From Deltaproteobacteria bacterium (GTDB lineage: Bacteria > Desulfobacterota > Desulfomonilia > UBA1062): a stretch of 64,000 nt of DNA. The DNA lies in NCBI GenBank assembly GCA_018433775.1, contig JAHDQN010000016.1:27062-91061 (forward strand), read 5' to 3'. The notes beneath the pieces are model-generated. The model saw only the letters and a program-made list of their open reading frames with translations. It was not told where the DNA came from and ran no database searches. Shown one piece after another: positions 61,857-64,000 of the stretch (its first letter is position 1; every line of letters starts with the position of its first letter). Made by a program: the position numbers and the translations under genes.

Positions 61857-62813
61857 ATGCAGAGTTCCGCCAGTTATGCTTCCGGTAAGTTTCAGAACAC
61901 GTTTCAGACCCTGATCATACTCGCAACAATGGTGTCCCTCTTCAGCCTGCTCGGCTGGATGATATTCGGGGCATTCGGGATATTCTGGGCCGTGATGATC
62001 GCGGTCTTCATCCTGGTATCAACCCCGAAACTCTCGCCTGTGCTGGTCCTGCGCATGTACAACGCCAAGGCCCTGTATCGGGAAGATGCAGGCGGCCTCT
62101 ACGATATCGTATCCGAGCTTTCCCGACGGGCCGATCTCCGGCATACCCCCCGGCTCTACTATGTACCGAGCCGGATAATGAACGCATTCAGCGTAGGCTC
62201 GAAAAACAATGCAGCCATAGCGCTTTCCGACCGGCTCATCAGGGTCTTAAACACACGTGAGCTCGCGGGAGTCCTGGCGCATGAAATAAGCCATATCAAA
62301 AGCAATGATCTGCGACTGCACGCCCTTGCAGACATGATGACCAGGGTGACCTCCATGCTCTCGTTTTTCGGTCAGATCCTCATTATCTTCTACCTTCCCA
62401 TGATCTTCTTCACCGATGCCCGTCCGCCGCTGTCATTCATCCTGATACTCATATTCGCACCCCTGATCAGCATCATCCTGCAGCTTGCCCTGTCCAGAAC
62501 CAGAGAGTTCGATGCAGACCTCACCGCCGTGCGCCTGACCGGCGACCCCAGGGGGCTTGCCTCGGCCCTGCAGAAGATGGAGAGTTATGATCGCAGCATC
62601 TGGAATATTCTGGTGGCCCCCGGTGAAAGGGACTCCCAGCCCTCCATCCTGAGGACCCACCCCCATACGCAGAAACGCATCGGACGGCTCATGCACATGG
62701 CCGAGGCAAAAGATCGCGATATCATCGAAGCGCGGGAGAGGATCATTCTGCCCCATTATTTTTCCGAGGTGCTGCGCCCCCCGAGGCGGCGTCTGTTCGG
62801 TCCGTGGCGATAG
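61857..62813 (+). CDS. Membrane M48-family metalloprotease (HtpX-like)
   Basis: 318 aa with four hydrophobic segments, two near the N-terminus (about 20-60) and two after the zinc site (about 175-215), as in HtpX. Zinc motif HEISH near residues 141-145, third ligand in SRTREFDADLTAV, and a C-terminal RTHPHTQKRIGRL conserved in HtpX-type proteases. HtpX cleaves misfolded membrane proteins at the cytoplasmic face. It starts 114 nt after the ATPase operon. Distinct from the periplasmic lipoprotease at 9226. Confidence 0.92.
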   Translation: MQSSASYASGKFQNTFQTLIILATMVSLFSLLGWMIFGAFGIFWAVMIAVFILVSTPKLSPVLVLRMYNAKALYREDAGGLYDIVSELSRRADLRHTPRLYYVPSRIMNAFSVGSKNNAAIALSDRLIRVLNTRELAGVLAHEISHIKSNDLRLHALADMMTRVTSMLSFFGQILIIFYLPMIFFTDARPPLSFILILIFAPLISIILQLALSRTREFDADLTAVRLTGDPRGLASALQKMESYDRSIWNILVAPGERDSQPSILRTHPHTQKRIGRLMHMAEAKDRDIIEARERIILPHYFSEVLRPPRRRLFGPWR

Positions 62814-62883
62814 CCTCTCATATTGCGCGTCTTTATCCCGTTTTGTCAAAAGAGACTGATTTGCCCTACAAAGGGATTACAGT

Positions 62884-62913
62884 TTGACAGACAACCACCT
62901 GCAGTGCTATTTT
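62884..62913 (+). promoter_or_regulatory. Promoter of the livK-type gene
   Basis: TTGACA (62884-62889), 18-nt spacer, TATTTT (62908-62913), about 74 nt upstream of the ATG at 62987, with GGGGGAGAAG as ribosome-binding site. Confidence 0.6.
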
Positions 62914-62986
62914 ACCCGCTGCGTACGTGGCCTGAGACGTTCTTTTCTCTAACACCAGGCACACTCTAACTTAACAGGGGGAGAAG

Positions 62987-63858
62987 ATGAAAAGGATTAC
63001 CTGTATATTGACGGGAGCATGTTTCATCCTGTTTTCAGGGGCTGCAATGGCTGAGGATACCATCAAGCTCGGGGTGCCCGGGGCGCACAGCGGTGATCTG
63101 GCCTCTTACGGTCTGCCTTCGGCGCACGCAGCCAAGCTCGTGGTGGACGACATCAACGCCCGGGGCGGCGTGATGGGCAAGAAGGTGGTTATCCTTCAGG
63201 AGGACGACCAGTGCAAGCCCGAGGTTGCGGCAAACGTGGGCACCAAGCTCGTCGCCGAGAAGGTAGACGTGGTCATGGGCCATATCTGCAGCGGTGCGAC
63301 CAAGGCCGCGATGAACATCTACAAGGACGCGGGCATCATCACCATGTCCCCATCGGCCACGAACGTGGAACTCACCAAGAGCGGAGACTATCCCAACTTC
63401 TTCCGCACCATATCTCCGGATGATGCACAGGCCCTGCTCCAGGTCGATTTTGCCCTCAACACCCTCAAAGTCAGCAAGGTCGCCGTCATCCATGACAAGG
63501 GCGACTATGGCAAAGGGCTTGCAGAGTTCGCATACGGCTTCCTCGAAGAGCGCGGGGCCAAGCCGGTCATGTTTGAGGGGATCACCCCCGGCGCCGTGGA
63601 CTATTCAGCCGTGGTCCAGAAGATCAAGCGCTCCGGCGCAGAAGCGGTGATCTATGGCGGGTATCATCCCGAGGCCGCCAAGATCGTCTCGGGCATGAAA
63701 AAGAAGAAGATGGACACCATCTTCATCTCGGATGACGGCGTGCGCGACGAGACCTTCATCAAGGTCGCGGGCAAGTATGCCGAGGGCGTGTATGCCACCG
63801 GGCCCATCGATACCACGCAGAGCCCCATGGCGATCGCCGCCATCGAGCAGCATAAAAA
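62987..63858 (+). pseudogene. Branched-chain amino acid ABC transporter substrate-binding protein (LivK-like), interrupted by an insertion sequence
   Basis: About 290 intact codons from the ATG at 62987 (GGGGGAGAAG upstream). Sec signal MKRITCILTGACFILFSGAA ending AMA, then the periplasmic type I binding fold: IKLGVPGAHSGDLASYG, VVDDINARGGVMGKKVV, GHICSGATKAA, SPSATNVELTKSG, FFRTISPDDAQALLQ, VIHDKGDYGKGLAEFA. Homologues run to about 370-390 residues. Here resemblance stops at codon 290, after which the frame stays open to the window edge but reads into AT-richer, unrelated sequence that is the left end of an IS. The missing C-terminus of about 80-90 residues forms one lobe of the binding cleft, so the product is probably non-functional unless a precise excision occurs. 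Confidence 0.85.
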
Positions 63859-64000
63859 GGGGTTCATCACACGGAAGCGTACTTTTGAGTTGAAAGGAGT
63901 GGACATACCTGCCTTTCTGAATCTGAAGAAAGAAAACAGGAAGGGATCAGGGCATGTCCACGAGTATACTGTATCACGGGTTTGGGATTGTTGGGTATCA
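63859..64000 (+). mobile_element. Left end of an ISL3-type insertion sequence
   Basis: From about 63859 the sequence reads GGGGTTCATCACACGGAAGC, which fits an ISL3-family left inverted repeat (these begin GG and are rich in TC/CAC), about 94 bp upstream of a transposase start. GC content falls relative to livK. The exact left boundary (63859-63861) and the target duplication (possibly the eight bases CATAAAAA before it) cannot be verified without the right end. Confidence 0.7.
63954..64000 (+). CDS. ISL3-family transposase, N-terminal fragment (runs off the window)
   Basis: Only 15 complete codons are visible: MSTSILYHGFGIVGY. This start is characteristic of ISL3-family transposases of delta-proteobacteria (MSTSxLYHxFGIxGY), as far as I recall. 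AGGAAGG precedes the ATG by about 12 nt. Same strand as livK. Confidence 0.7.
   Translation, partial: MSTSILYHGFGIVGY

Noticed and set aside
62987..64000. An uninterrupted livK frame to the window edge
   Set aside because: The last 47 codons do not resemble the family and contain an IS end and a transposase start in another frame.

Overview
The window is bacterial, GC-rich (roughly 60 %) and densely coded. Gene content suggests a deltaproteobacterium in the broad sense (Desulfobacterota, possibly a syntroph or sulfate reducer). Pointers are an archaeal-type A/V-type ATPase beside a membrane pyrophosphatase, tandem FabK/nitronate-monooxygenase genes, a PlsB-type acyltransferase, a giant secreted repeat protein and an ISL3-type element. 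This is inference: there is no rRNA or other phylogenetic marker in the window, and I saw no tRNA gene or CRISPR array.

Layout. 1-2036 (minus): 3'-truncated rfaE1-type heptose kinase and ftsY. 2160-8926: two convergent FMN-dependent nitronate monooxygenase-like genes, two secreted PKD-like lipoproteins and a MerR regulator. A shared AGTTTmACTTTA element in the promoters of both monooxygenase genes and of merR suggests a small autoregulated regulon. 9226-10144: an M48 lipoprotein protease with a near-consensus promoter. 10366-23559: one gene of 4,314 codons encoding a secreted protein with two malectin-like domains, 47 tandem repeats of about 77 residues and a C-terminal beta-propeller, ended by a 46-nt perfect palindrome. 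23844-29962: TetR with its operator, then a YbhG/YbhF/YbhS/YbhR-like efflux operon. 30195-33278 (minus): an OmpR-type two-component pair and miaB. 33360-37148: a type IV pilin, three translationally coupled lipoproteins (one FlgO-like), a convergent PKD/propeller lipoprotein, and a REP-like repeat with a 55-nt perfect palindrome. 37313-41168: an overlapping operon for a hydantoinase-A-like ATPase, an HDAC-fold deacetylase with an added CxxC-CxxC module and a patatin. 41319-48720 (minus): apbE, eno, rlpA, plsB, uvrC. 48827-51526: pth-hppA. 52030-61742: an RsbRD-N-like protein and a complete A/V-ATPase operon (I-K-E-C-F-A-B-D-DUF61-G). 61857-62813: membrane M48 protease. 62884-64000: a livK-type gene interrupted by the left end of an ISL3-type insertion sequence.

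Working together. The c-ring subunit keeps all the Na+-binding side chains known from Enterococcus NtpK, and the pyrophosphatase has the K+-dependent signature with the FESY glutamate. This locus may therefore couple both ATP and PPi to a sodium circuit. The most novel-looking element is the DUF61 (UPF0216) gene, known to me as an archaeal family, overlapping subunit D inside the ATPase operon. Second are the giant protein, whose repeat subtypes are zoned along its length, and the HyuA-HDAC-patatin operon.
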